This document shows positions 21,154 through 31,970 of a DNA stretch of 64,000 bases, in pieces (within the stretch, counting starts at the first letter, position 1; every line of letters starts with the position of its first letter). Source of the stretch: Lineus longissimus. Its lineage: Eukaryota > Nemertea > Pilidiophora > Heteronemertea > Lineidae. Where the stretch lies: positions 2,633,501 through 2,697,500 of the forward strand of contig NC_088325.1 of the NCBI RefSeq assembly GCF_910592395.1, in the 5' to 3' direction. Made by a program: the position numbers and the translations under genes. The notes beneath the pieces are model-generated. The model saw only the letters and a list, made by a program, of their open reading frames with translations. It had not been told where the DNA came from and searched no databases.

Positions 21154-24100
21154 CTAGGATGTACATAAATAGTCTAATATCTCATTGATCTCCTCGGTTG
21201 CTAAGAATCCATCACCCGAGTCCCTCATGTGAAGCAACTCTTGAATCTGAGTACACAGAAATGACGATGGGATTTTCCATGACTTTGTAAGACACCGTCT
21301 CCTTATCAGATCCATTCTTGGTACACGGTGCCTTGCACTAATTACAGTCAAGGACTTGCCAACAGACGATGTGCTGCCCGCCAGTACCATCTGTGTGCAC
21401 ATGTTGAGGAGTGAATTTGAAGATTGAGTAGAATTAGATATAAAGTTAATGAGGCGCTTTTCAAGGGTTATCATGATGTCATAATCATCAATGATAGCGG
21501 GAATAAGGTTATTGTGGGTTATGGGTGAAATACCGAGAACCCTACGCGCACACTTCCTCCACGCAGTGTAAACACGCTGTATTTGGGGGTGAGCCAAATC
21601 CAGCACAGGGCTGCCGTAGAGGGACATACAGAAACTCTTGAATAGACCATATCTCACCACTGCAGAGGCATATTGAAAATGTGCTAGTAATAGATTTGTA
21701 CGCTTGTACATATCCGATATTGTTGTTTCGATTCTCTCTCCCTCCATATTTGGCCCTATAGGAATTCCGAGATGTATATCATGTAAACTAGGGATCATGT
21801 CGATACCATTAAACCGGACCACAATGCCTTCAGTATTCCTTAAGCCAAACACCAGCAGTTTAGATTTTCCAGCATTGAACTTGATCTTGTACTCTTTAGA
21901 ATAGTCATCACACAGTTTAAGCATTTGTCGCAGAGCCCAGAGCGACGGGGCAAGAATGATGACGTCATCGGCATACGCAAAAGCTCCAGCAAAAATATGG
22001 CCTACATAGCACCCTACTTTTGAAGTCTTCAGCTTATCTAGTAGTTCCCCAATGTATAAATTGAAAAGGATCGGAGATAACACGCCTCCCTGTTTAACTC
22101 CATTAGAAACAGAAAATGAGGGGGAGGTATAATCATCCCATCTAATATTCACTCTTTGAATGGTATACAAATTCGCTAGAAAGCGTGAAATAAGGGGGCA
22201 CAACCCCTTGCGTTGCAATATCCTGAATAACTTGATAAAGTTGATAAAATCGAATGCCTTGGATGCGTCCAGCATTACAGAATACACTGGGGTATCATTA
22301 TTGATGTAATATCTTATCACCTCTTCCGTAACAAAACTACAAGAAACTGTAGAAAGACCCTTTTTGAATCCAAACTGACTGTCACTTGAAGTCAGAATAT
22401 CACTATATCTATCAAGAATGATATAATCAAGTACGATACCAATAATACTACTGATGGCAATACCCCGGTAATTATCAGACTGATTTTGCGATTTCCTTAC
22501 ATTTTTAGGGATCGGGATAACGGTAGACATAGAAAAGTCGCTGGGGCAAGACCCATGGTATACCATGGAGGTCAGTAAGAACGACATATGAACGTGCAGC
22601 ATACGAGTGGCGTTAATGTAGTGATCAGATGAAACATTCCTAATGCTATCACTCTTTCCCTTGTTTAAGCGCCTGATACCGGCCAAAATGTCGTGAACAT
22701 CGAAATGGTGAGGTTTCACACATTCACCTCTGCCACATCTACGGTAGATATCCTTTCTTATATCACCTTGCAACACTGCAAGGTCTTCATCACGATATGA
22801 CACAGAGTTATAGAGGGTACGGAATTTCTCAACAAACAGCTCCCCGATCTCGGCTTTACCTGATCTACCGTCCATAGTCATTGATACCGGCCTAGCTTTT
22901 CCCCGCACTCGCTTAACCTCACTTCAGAAATCATTCGTCTTGTTCCTAAGGGCATTAGCGAGTTTATCTGCTGACACCCGTTCCCTGTCCTTCTTCACAT
23001 GTTTCACCGCAAGATGGTATTCAGCACGTGTGCGTCGCCTTATCTCTGCAATAACACCCATTCTCGGTCGACCGTTATCCTTCCAGATTTTGTGCCATAA
23101 TAGTGCCCTTTCCTTGGGTGCACGAACCTGGTCATTCCAGCCCGCTATCCCCTCAGGTTTGTTAACATGATTTGGTCTACACTTTGGGATGCTATCCTCA
23201 CTTGCCAGTAAACAGGCATTGACAATGTCATTGTGATACCTTTCAATTCCATTACAATGCAGTGGGCATGTGAAGTGGCGACATAATAAGGCATCGGTTG
23301 GAATTTGAATATTACCAAGGCACAAATCTAACTCATTTTTGTAACGGTCCAAGTTCTCAGGAGTTGCCTTTTCCCAACATGGTTTACCGTGCGTGATATG
23401 CATCGCCCTGTCAATTTTCTGAACAGGCACTTCCATTGTAATGTGGAGGCTGGAATGATCAGATACATTTGTCCCACTGTGTACCACATGATAGCTTTTT
23501 ATTAAATCAAAAATATTGTGAGAAACTAAGAAGTGGTCTAACTTCGACCTTACACCAGAGATTTTACTCTCAAAGGTGAAATCTACCTCAGCCTTTATGT
23601 GGTTTATACCGCACCGCAAGGTTTCCTCAGTCATGAACCGTTGCAGTGCTACAGTGTGACCAGACCGTGGCCTATCAAAATCTGTATTCCAGTCCCCACC
23701 AATGGATAAGTAATTGGCATCAGTACTATCGCACAGCCTGGAAATCTCTCTGAGCACCTCAACGTACTCCAAGACATTCTCTGGACAATCAGTAGGCATA
23801 TATACGTTAACAAATAGAAAGCACATATTGTTCTCATTAAACCGTACTTGAATGGCACAAAGTCGACTTGACTTGCACTCAATTGGTGTAACTGACGCTG
23901 CAATGTTCGGGGACCAGAGAAACGCACACCCACATACGGCCGACCTTGTAGTAAAGTAGTTCCATCCATTGCGGAAGAACCATACACATTGGCATCATAA
24001 CCAAGCTGACTGAGGTCGCGTTTTAATTGCGGGAGTTGATCCTGGTAGAGCCAGTGCTCTTGAATGTAAACAAAGTCAGAAATCTTAAGAATGTCACAGA

Positions 24101-24203
24101 TATACTCTTTCCGGCCCGCGCCGAGACCGTTACAATTATAGGTTGCAACACTGAGAATAGTCATTGTTAACGCAAATAGTTCTGGGCGTACAGATAAGTT
24201 CAT
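21154..24203 (-). pseudogene. LINE ORF2: APE endonuclease and reverse transcriptase, broken
   Basis: The N-terminal endonuclease begins SVATYNCNGLG (24150 region) with IQEHWL (catalytic Glu region, about 24055). The reading frame shifts near 23925, and the endonuclease continues in the frame open from 23826 (GGDWNTDFDR, then VSDHSSLHI near 23460, where the family has its SDH catalytic signature). A single TGA at 22924-22926 interrupts that frame at a position where related proteins usually have Trp. Reverse transcriptase follows, open for 584 codons from 22908: IPIPK, GFKKGLST, LDASKAFDFI (motif A), NGVKQGGVLSP, and AYADDVIIL (motif C, about 21980). The C-terminal domain ends at 21154. Two lesions make this copy inactive. 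Confidence 0.85.
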
Positions 24204-25591
24204 AAACTGGACTGAGGTTGTGGAACCTCCGCTTTGTTAGGGGGGATATATTTCCGAACGCGAACACCTTTAGGCCAGAGTTCGTTGTCAAATAAATCTT
24301 TGAAGTTGGAGACGGGAACAGTTAGTCGAAATGATTTGTAACTCGCATCTGGATGCGACACTTGCTGTAGGTTTCGGACACTGAAACCCCTGTCAGTAAT
24401 GAAAGTTTTCAGGTCATTTGTTTGAGTATCTCCATCTACTCGGTATATGAAAATGTCCCGACTTGGTTCAGGGGCACCTTTGAAGACAGTTCCATCACTA
24501 ACCTTTGCTTTCCCTTGTACGATCCTCCTGCGCCAATTCTCCGTTTTTCTCTCCTTGCGTTGCTGATGTGAGGAGTATCTAAAGCTGTCATCGGATTGCC
24601 TACTACCATCACTCATCCGATCCAGCGAGATGTTGCTGCCATGCTCTTTTGTTAACCTCGAAACTGCGGCAGGCCTCAATGGCCCACGATGCACACCACC
24701 CCGACCCCCTCTCCTGCCACGCGTGCTCGGGTTTGGAGCTGCTGCCAGTTGCTTGGCAACATCGGAGAATGACGAAGGCACTGCACTGGCGGGTTTGGAA
24801 ATTCTGACTGCCGGTACATTGTCAGATTTCGTCCCAGGGTCCGGCCACACCGATTCAAAGTCATCAATTCGCAAAGCATCCCATCCACTGGCACTGACTT
24901 TTCCCTCACCCGGACTCCTAGTATCAGCCACTGATCTTTTCAGCTCTGCATTTTCTCGGATCAATGTATCGATACACTCCTGAAGTTTGTCGGTTTTGCA
25001 CTCGACATCACTCAGTCTCTGGGCGATTGATATAACATTCAGATCTTCTGGCCTTATTCTCGGAATATCACCTAACCTAGTGGCGGAAACAACGATTTCA
25101 GGGGTAGCACTCTTCTGATCCAGTTTGCCAAGCGCGGTGAAGATGTCGGTCACATTGGCTTCATCCGCAGTTCGCGTGGCTGATGTCTGCCTTGTGGTCT
25201 TCTTTCCTATAATACTGATGTCACTGTTGTCCCACAGTTCGGATTTTGCATCTGCGATATCCGTTCCACTAAAAGAGTTATTGACTACTCTTCTGATGTT
25301 CTCCAATGTCCCTGAATGCATGGCATAAGAAATGTACGCCAGAACATGGTTATTAATAACCACGCCCGCGTTAGCAACCGATGCGCCATCTACGGCAGTT
25401 TCGACTTCATTTCCGTTTAACTTATTCTCTTCTAACTGTCCCTTTAGCATTTTATGTTCCGGACTTTCCCCTAGATCGTCAGGGGAGAGCTGGGCTTTCT
25501 TTCTTTTTTCACTTGCGGCATTATTCGGCGTATTATAATCGCTTGAGTTCTCCTTACTTGTGCACACGTCGTTCGTAGATCCCTCACTCAT
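24200..25591 (-). CDS. LINE ORF1 protein, 463 aa
   Basis: Intact ORF. The N-terminal half is acidic and low-complexity. A heptad-like stretch is near residues 190-220 (RLSDVECKTDKLQECIDTL), followed by a Gly/Arg-rich RGRRGGRGGVHRGP segment. The C-terminal domain (about 375-450: IFIYRVDGD, SFRLTVPVSNFKDLF, WPKGVRVRKY) resembles the RRM-like end of many LINE ORF1 proteins. No CCHC knuckle is seen. Its TGA stop overlaps the ORF2 ATG as ATGA (24203-24200), suggesting coupled translation. The role is probably nucleic-acid binding in the retrotransposition particle, by analogy. Confidence 0.8.
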   Translation of the reverse strand: MSEGSTNDVCTSKENSSDYNTPNNAASEKRKKAQLSPDDLGESPEHKMLKGQLEENKLNGNEVETAVDGASVANAGVVINNHVLAYISYAMHSGTLENIRRVVNNSFSGTDIADAKSELWDNSDISIIGKKTTRQTSATRTADEANVTDIFTALGKLDQKSATPEIVVSATRLGDIPRIRPEDLNVISIAQRLSDVECKTDKLQECIDTLIRENAELKRSVADTRSPGEGKVSASGWDALRIDDFESVWPDPGTKSDNVPAVRISKPASAVPSSFSDVAKQLAAAPNPSTRGRRGGRGGVHRGPLRPAAVSRLTKEHGSNISLDRMSDGSRQSDDSFRYSSHQQRKERKTENWRRRIVQGKAKVSDGTVFKGAPEPSRDIFIYRVDGDTQTNDLKTFITDRGFSVRNLQQVSHPDASYKSFRLTVPVSNFKDLFDNELWPKGVRVRKYIPPNKAEVPQPQSSL

Positions 25592-25800
25592 GTTAAATCA
25601 TGCGTGACGAGTGTTCGATCAAAAAGGTCACTTGTGTACAATTATCCATGTACATGAACTCCTGCACGCGTGCGACACACTTACACATACAAATGTACGT
25701 GCAAGTAAATGTCAATCTCACCACAGATTCTCTCACAATGATATAAAGGCTCCTAATGAATAAAACCCCCTTAGATCGTCTCTGCACAACGTTCGGTTAC

Positions 25801-26247
25801 TTATAGGCAGATCCTCCAGTATTTCAAGAATCAAAGTTAAGAACTGAAGTATATATTTGTCATTCTTTGTAGAGCGAAATTCGGGTAAACCGCCATCTTG
25901 AATATGTACATGTACTGGAATCGGTTATAGGAAGACAACCTTGTAAATGTTGTCAATTCAATAACGCCTGGCTAGTAATCCCTGCAGTCAGGGTGATGAT
26001 TATTGAAGTTACGTAAGCCCATGTAAATGGTTGACCAATCCAGAGTCTTTCAAATGAATTTATTTTATCTAATCGATTATGGAATCGTTTTCTTGTGGGG
26101 GAAATCCAATAAAGGGCACTTTCGTGTCAAATGTCATAATTGTTGTCTGCCATCTCGCTTTGACCACGTTCTTCTGGTAAGAGGCACGCAATGCGATGGA
26201 TTTTGTGGGTAGACCTAGCAGGCACCCTGATGATCTTAACGTATGGA
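25801..26247. other. Intervening sequence, no feature seen
   Basis: No convincing ORF, repeat or RNA between the LINE 5' end and the pogo-like transposase gene. It may hold the 5' terminus of the pogo-like element, but no terminal inverted repeat could be paired. Confidence 0.4.
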
Positions 26248-28281
26248 ATGGAGCATGGAGATGATGTTGACAGCCCTGACCCTGATACCACTACTGATGA
26301 TGATGATGATGATGTAGATGATGCTAACCAGGCTGCACCTGGTGCACGTAGGCACCAGAAAAGCTACAGTCTCAATCAGAAGATTGACCTTATCGAGACA
26401 TACCAATTGGAGCATGCTATAGGATTACGTCATGCTGAACCTGCGATATCCTTTGCTAGACACCACCGCATAGCACCGCAGACATTTAGACGTTGGTTAA
26501 GCACACAGGATGACTTGTTTGCCCTCCGAGATAGATCAACTCAAGACCATAGAAGACGGAGGAGACAACGGCAACACGGCACTGATGCACAAAGTAGTGT
26601 TTCTACAAGCATTATATTCCTCGCTAAATGAATTTCCTTCCTTGTTGGCCTATACCGACCGGAATAAGTCCGCTTCTGTGTCATGGACGGAAGAATAAGT
26701 CCCACTATACATCAAAGCGACTGACCCTGACCATTCCTTTAACAATATCAGTATTATTGTTCCTGGGACCTTTATTCCTAGGACTGTGGTTATCGGCAAT
26801 CAGTATTTACAAAGATGTTAAACGTGTTAGCTTTTTTATTTCAGCATACTGGCCCGAAATGGAAAACAATTTGAACACCTGGTTCCTTGAGCGCCGAAGA
26901 CTTGGTTTCCCTGTTTCCGGTGAGGATATCAAAGGGCAAGCTGGAAGAGAATTTCGGCAATGGTGGGCAGAGCTTCCGAACGAAACGAAGGCCGATAAAG
27001 ACAAGAACAGAGACCCCTGCGATATCTTTTCCATGCATCTGCACATTGGTTTAGCAACTTTATGGAAAGGTGAGTTTTATTCCGCTGTTGCATGGATCGG
27101 CCTTAATGGATTGTATGCGGTGAATTTTAACAATATGCAAATTCCATTTCAGGAAACAAATCAGCTATCGAAGGAAGACCAAATATTCAAGGGGGTTACC
27201 TGACAACGCCCAGGCTTTGGTTGCCGACTACCGGGGAGATTTTGCCGACCTCATCAGAGACGCTGATTTTGATGTCATCATGAACATGAATGAGACGTTC
27301 GTGTTGTTTGATATGGTGCCAAGATCAACAATGGAAGCGACTGGGTCTCAGAATGTTGACATTAGATCATCCCAAGGCAACCCGAAACTTGGATGCACGG
27401 TGACTCTAGTAGTTACGACAGACGGACGAAAAGGACGAGCCGAGGTCAACTTCAGAGGCTTTGCACCAGATGGTGACGTCATTCGGCAGCTTCAGGCGAA
27501 TGCTCCAGACAATGTGCGAGTGAGTATTGGCATAGAATACAAGTCCGTGCTTGTAGTACAGGACATGTACCTGACGTCATCAGTGTTGTCATTGACGGTC
27601 ATTCTAGTTAATAGTAGTATTTTTTAGGAAAATCAGAACTTCTATGACTAAAATTATTATAGGTTTGTCATGGATGGAACCAAAACATTGTGCGTGTCTG
27701 ACTGTTCAGAAAAGTAATGTAAATGTTCATACTTGTTGTTTATTTTTCCAGGTAACTGGTAGTCCACAGGGTTGGGCCCGACACCAATCGCTAATCGAGT
27801 GGTTGCAGGCCCTGATTGTGCCATTTGTAGCAGGGGCCACGTTCCTGTTACTTTTAGACAGGTATCCGGCGCATCGAAATCAACATTTCGTGATGCAATC
27901 ACCGCAGAGAATGGGACAGACAGTTTCATTCCAGGACGATGTACTTCGCTGCTGCAGCCCTTGGACTTAACCGTAAACAGGAGCTTCAAGTGTCACCTGA
28001 GGACCATTTGGAAAGTGTGGAAAATCGGCCACACCGATGATCAAGGACATTGTGAGCGGATCACCAGGCGGGATGTGGTCAGGATGATCAGCCTCGGCTC
28101 GGAAAGGGTCACACAACAGACGATTATGAACGGTTGGAGAGCCAGTGGCCTAGTTCCTGAGGACGATGACGAAGTCGGGGAGGGGGTAGAGATGGTAAAT
28201 GATGAGCTTGAGCAGTTTGTTGAGGGGATTGAGTTTTCGGAAGAAGAAGAGGATGATGATGTTTTTGATGATGACGTGTAA
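26248..28281 (+). pseudogene. Pogo/Tigger-like transposase gene with introns, decayed
   Basis: Four exons can be traced by GT..AG borders that keep phase: 26248-26593, 26845-27069, 27153-27519 and 27752-28281. Exon 1 encodes an acidic N-terminus and a psq-type helix-turn-helix (YSLNQKIDLIETYQLEHA). Exon 2 has a CENP-B-like second helix-turn-helix (YWPEMENNLNTWFLERRR), continuing over the splice into NFMERKQISYRRKT. Exon 3 starts the DDE_1 domain, and exon 4 has LLLLDRYPAHRNQHF (second Asp) and PGRCTSLLQPLDLTVN, then an acidic tail. Lesions: one frameshift near 27020-27040, one near 27885-27895, and the first catalytic Asp of the usual NMDET motif reads Asn (NMNET, about 27286). It is therefore inactive. 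Terminal repeats were not identified. Confidence 0.8.
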
Positions 28282-29402
28282 ATCCTGTTTGGATGATAAA
28301 ATTGATTGGTAAATTGATAAGTAAATCTGTTCTTTAATTTATTTTTTGACAGCAAGACTTCTTTATTGGGACATTCTGCAGACCCATGAAGCTGGCTTTA
28401 TTATAGACCCTAGATTAGAAATTTCTGGTCAACGAACACTATAGGCATAAAATGAGGACGCTAGTTGTATTGTATTCATTCATTCAGTATAGGACTACCC
28501 CATGTCAATGTTCATGTCTTTTATCCACTTACGTGGAAGGCATTGGCATTGCCCACGAAAAGGCTGTGGCTGTTCTTTCTAATGTTCGCCTGCCACCAGT
28601 AAAATCGGCCTATTCATTTGGACTTAGTCATTTTTCGATTCAGCCGCGCTCGGTTAAGTGGGAGAAGACAGTATATATAGTGCATTTATTCACTCCATAC
28701 AGTCCAGCAAGGTATTCCAGGCTTCTCTACAAGCAGTAGTTCTAGTCCTCCCTTGAAGGTTGTCTTAGCTCTTGTGCACTGGCTATATCTTCTAAATACC
28801 CTACATACAAATTCTATTATACAAGTGTCTAACTAACATAACTCACCCACTCTAAGCCCATTCAGGATAGGCCATTGTAACCATTGTAAGTTCCATTCCT
28901 GATCGTGGTTTGGTCAGTTTCAGACCAGGGCAAGCACGACTGGCCAATTCTTAAAGGGAACATGTGACTCGCTCTACCAAAACTAGGCGCTTGTCGCATC
29001 TGAACTTGACAGGTTGATACGGACTTGTTGTTCATTTCCCTATTGTAGACCTTTTGTGAATCTATTACAAACTGATTTGGTCACACGCAGAGTGATTTAT
29101 TGTGTTGAGCTACGTAATACATGATCGAGCCGTGGCAAAATGTGTCAATTTCAGTGTCTTTGGTTCCTATACACTATATGAATGCCCTTTCGACATACGA
29201 AACTTTCTTTCCATGCATTAACTCTGTGCCGGTGTGCAAGGGATAGTAGTCCTAGGGCTGATAGTCCGTGTAACAATAGCCCGCATTGCTAAATGTTTTG
29301 GTTAGGGTTAGCGGTACAATGGATCATGCTGCTTAATTGGTCAAATACAATGCTACCGGACTATGACTCCAGGGGGACTATATCCGCTGTCACACCGGGA
29401 AC
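28282..29402. other. Non-coding stretch with a weak inverted repeat
   Basis: No convincing gene; the 95-codon ORF at 28452 has no recognisable domain. Around 29243-29275 and 29358-29392 two segments containing GATAGTCCG or CGGACTATG and AGTCC are partly complementary, giving a possible short foldback element. This is weak. Confidence 0.3.
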
Positions 29403-29474
29403 ATGGCCAAGAGACAGCGATCTCGCAATTGGACTGATACTGAATTTGATGTTTTAGTGGAGTTCTACTCAGAA
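29403..29474 (+). pseudogene. Myb/SANT-like partner protein, N-terminal remnant
   Basis: ATG at 29403 opens a reading frame with SRNWTDTEFDVLVEFYSE, a Myb/SANT-like helix beginning as found in the DNA-binding partner proteins of Harbinger transposons. After about 24 codons the frame runs antisense into the end of the transposase gene. The remainder of the gene is missing or lies in exons that have been lost. Confidence 0.5.
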
Positions 29475-30490
29475 CTCAATTACAAGCTGGCGAATTTGAT
29501 TGCCGTTCACATCCATGTCTCGAGGAGGAAAGTCATCATCCCCTGCGTCATCATCAGAGTCCTCGTCATCATCGTCATCGTCATCTGAATCCTCCACTAA
29601 GGGCAATCTATCCCGGAAAGCAATGTTGTGGAGCAGGCAGCAGGGCTGAATAATAATGCTTGCCTTTTGTGGTGTGTATTGAATCTCCTTGCGGAGGCAT
29701 CTGAACCGTTGCTTTATGAGATCGTTCTATGATGCATCTGGCTCTTATTTGCATCCGCTGGAATGCCCTTTCCTGTCTGATTTGGGCATTGGCAAGAGGT
29801 GTCAGAAGCCACCTCTTGCAAGGATACCCCGAGTCTCCCAACATCCAACCATTCGGTGGATTGTTTTCAAATGCCTGGCCAAAGGCTGAACTGTGCAGAA
29901 CGAAGGCGTCATGAGACCCTCCTGGAAAACGTGTCACACAGTTATTTATGATCATATCCCAATCACAAACTAGCATGACATTAATGCTGTGGTATCCTTT
30001 CCGATTGATGTACACGTTTTCGTTGATGTGAGGCTTGCGTATATACGACAATGGGTGCCATCGATCGATCCAATTACTCTTGGAAAACCCGTGTAATCAA
30101 AAAAATTGGTTTTGACCTTCTGGAGGTCCCTCTCGAAGTAAACGTGTTGGTTAATGCGTGCTGCAAACGCGGATGACACAGCGCCAATACACCTCGATAT
30201 TGTCGCAGTGCTCACATGGTGAATATCCCCGATACTAGATTTTCATGCCCGGTTGCGAAATATCGTAATGCTATACACACTTGCAATGATACTGGGAGGG
30301 CGTCATTTCTCTGAGTAGGATGCTCCAACTCCTCCGACAGCTGACGACAAAACCGAAACATATGTTCTTCGGCAAAACGATATCTCTTGATGAATAAATC
30401 ATCTCTCATGGAATCCAGCGGATTGAATCGATCCCTGAATACCCGTTCTCGTCGAAGATTTCGCCTATTCCGTTCCTGAATCAAGCGCAA
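29469..30490 (-). pseudogene. HARBI1-like transposase, broken
   Basis: Reading from 30490: an N-terminal ERVFRDRFNPLD and ALRYFATG region, then VSTATISRCIGAVSSAF (helix-turn-helix type), GSIDGTHCRI (first Asp, about 30065), NRKGYHSINV, GWMLGDSGYP (second Asp, about 29805), and RCIIERSH (Glu, about 29730). A C-terminal CCLLHNIAFRDRLPL is followed by an acidic Asp-rich tail with a stop at 29469. The pieces lie in different frames, with breaks near 30220, 30030 and 29640, so no full protein can be made. The family order and motifs match HARBI1/PIF DDE transposases. Confidence 0.8.
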
Positions 30491-31970
30491 CGTGATTCTG
30501 CGTCTACCCTGGACGAAGTCCTCGCGACTAAAGGAACTCTAGACTACCTTCAGGTTTAAAGGAACCAAATAAAATAAAGACAGGATAAAACCACTACCTG
30601 AAACACTCTTTATGGTAACATTAACCTAGATATTTTAAAGGCACGTTTATGAAACGCGTTCTTCCTTTAAGGAGTGACTTTATCCTAGCATTAGGGCTAA
30701 AGGTACTTTATAAGGCTTTATGAAACATGTCCCAGGTCAGTAAGTTTTATAAGTGCGGGAGGGCGTGCGGTAAGGAAAATGGCCAAACAGACGTCATCAC
30801 CCCGGCCCGGGCGTTAAAACAGACTGGCAGCTCCCATTCTGACCAGAGTTGCTGATGCCCGATTTTATATGCACCCAGCGAATATTTTTCAATCAAGCAC
30901 CGGAAAATCTCTATAAATGTCAAGAAAGCACCTGACCACGAACGATTAATGACTTCCTTCGGATCTCCGAACATTAACCAAGAGATTGACCCTGACACAT
31001 ATCATTTGATTCAGTCAGGTAGATTTAGGGCAAAAGCAAGCTCGCATTCAAAGATCGATAAATACCACTTTGTTTACATTTGATTCGGGCGAAACCACGG
31101 TCATTTGAATAATTAATCTAAATAAGCAAATAGGCTGAATAAGTAATGAATGCATTCCAAATCTTCCCTAAATCCGAATGCAAGCATTTGAATTACGAGA
31201 TATGACTTCATAGAACATTTTCCATTGGGTGTATATAAATAATGACCCGATCGACTGTACGTGACTGTATGTGATTCTGCAGACAACTTGGCTAGACCTA
31301 AAGAATAATCTAGTCCAAGAAACCTCGACCCTGTCCGCCGCAAAGCAGAGGGTCGAGGAAGCCTCATTGATTTACCCGAGACGAACCATACATTTTCAGT
31401 GCTTACAGTGGATGCACTGCCATACGAAACGCTCTGGTATTGCAGATTATTCACCTGGATCGAGGTTACCCATCCCACAGAAAAACACGTGGCTGGACAC
31501 CGGAATCTTACGCCCCCAAATCGAGTTCATGACGAGTTCATTGACGTCAAGTACTCGTCTCTGTAATGAGTGAATGGAGGAGACTGGTGAAAGAGTCTAA
31601 GAATAATCTAGAACAGAAGAAAACTGAAATCATAAAGTCTGATGAATATTTATAGACTTTCCATTATGACTAACAGCCCCAATTCCTCAATCTATCATGT
31701 GCCACCTCCAATTCCCCGTGGCATAGTTTGCATCTTTAGATTATAGTTGCCATTATCAAGACCAACTCATACCAGTTCGCCCACACCAGCCTCCCTGGAG
31801 TCATGAATTCACAGCTTGTGAATTCTCAGTTCTAGATAATGTTGTTGTTTGCCCACGCAATTGATATAGCCTATAGGTCTTCGATGATTTAGTGTGATCT
31901 GCTAACTCGGAAATCCTACTCGAATGGTTTTACTAATTTCTTTAAAGGCCAAACCTCTCAAAGTGATTTG

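Larger units (their letters stand above)
20983..25800 (-). mobile_element. Two-ORF non-LTR retrotransposon (LINE), minus strand
   Basis: A nearly full-length LINE. It has a 5' leader (about 25592-25800), ORF1 (25591-24200), ORF2 with endonuclease and reverse transcriptase (24203-21154), and a 3' UTR ending in an ATATAT run (20983-20995) against backbone sequence. The target duplication is not visible because the right flank is not backbone sequence. The clade is uncertain; the RT pattern GVKQGGVLSPILFNLYI..YADDVIILAPS is of a type common in marine invertebrate LINEs. Confidence 0.85.
29403..30736. mobile_element. HARBI1-like PIF/Harbinger element, decayed and shortened
   Basis: It contains the start of a Myb/SANT-like partner gene on the plus strand and a broken DDE transposase on the minus strand. 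The right end (about 30540-30735) is AT-rich, with phrases such as CTTTATGAAACATG that resemble the termini of Harbinger elements; backbone sequence resumes at GTCAGTAAG (30737). The matching left terminus was not found. Confidence 0.6.

Noticed and set aside
28452-28739. 95-codon plus ORF as a gene
   Set aside because: No domain, no repeat in other copies, and composition like surrounding non-coding DNA.
29608-30051. Intact HARBI1 host gene
   Set aside because: The transposase parts lie in different frames with at least three breaks, and the C-terminal acidic tail is out of frame with the core, so it is a dead transposon copy.
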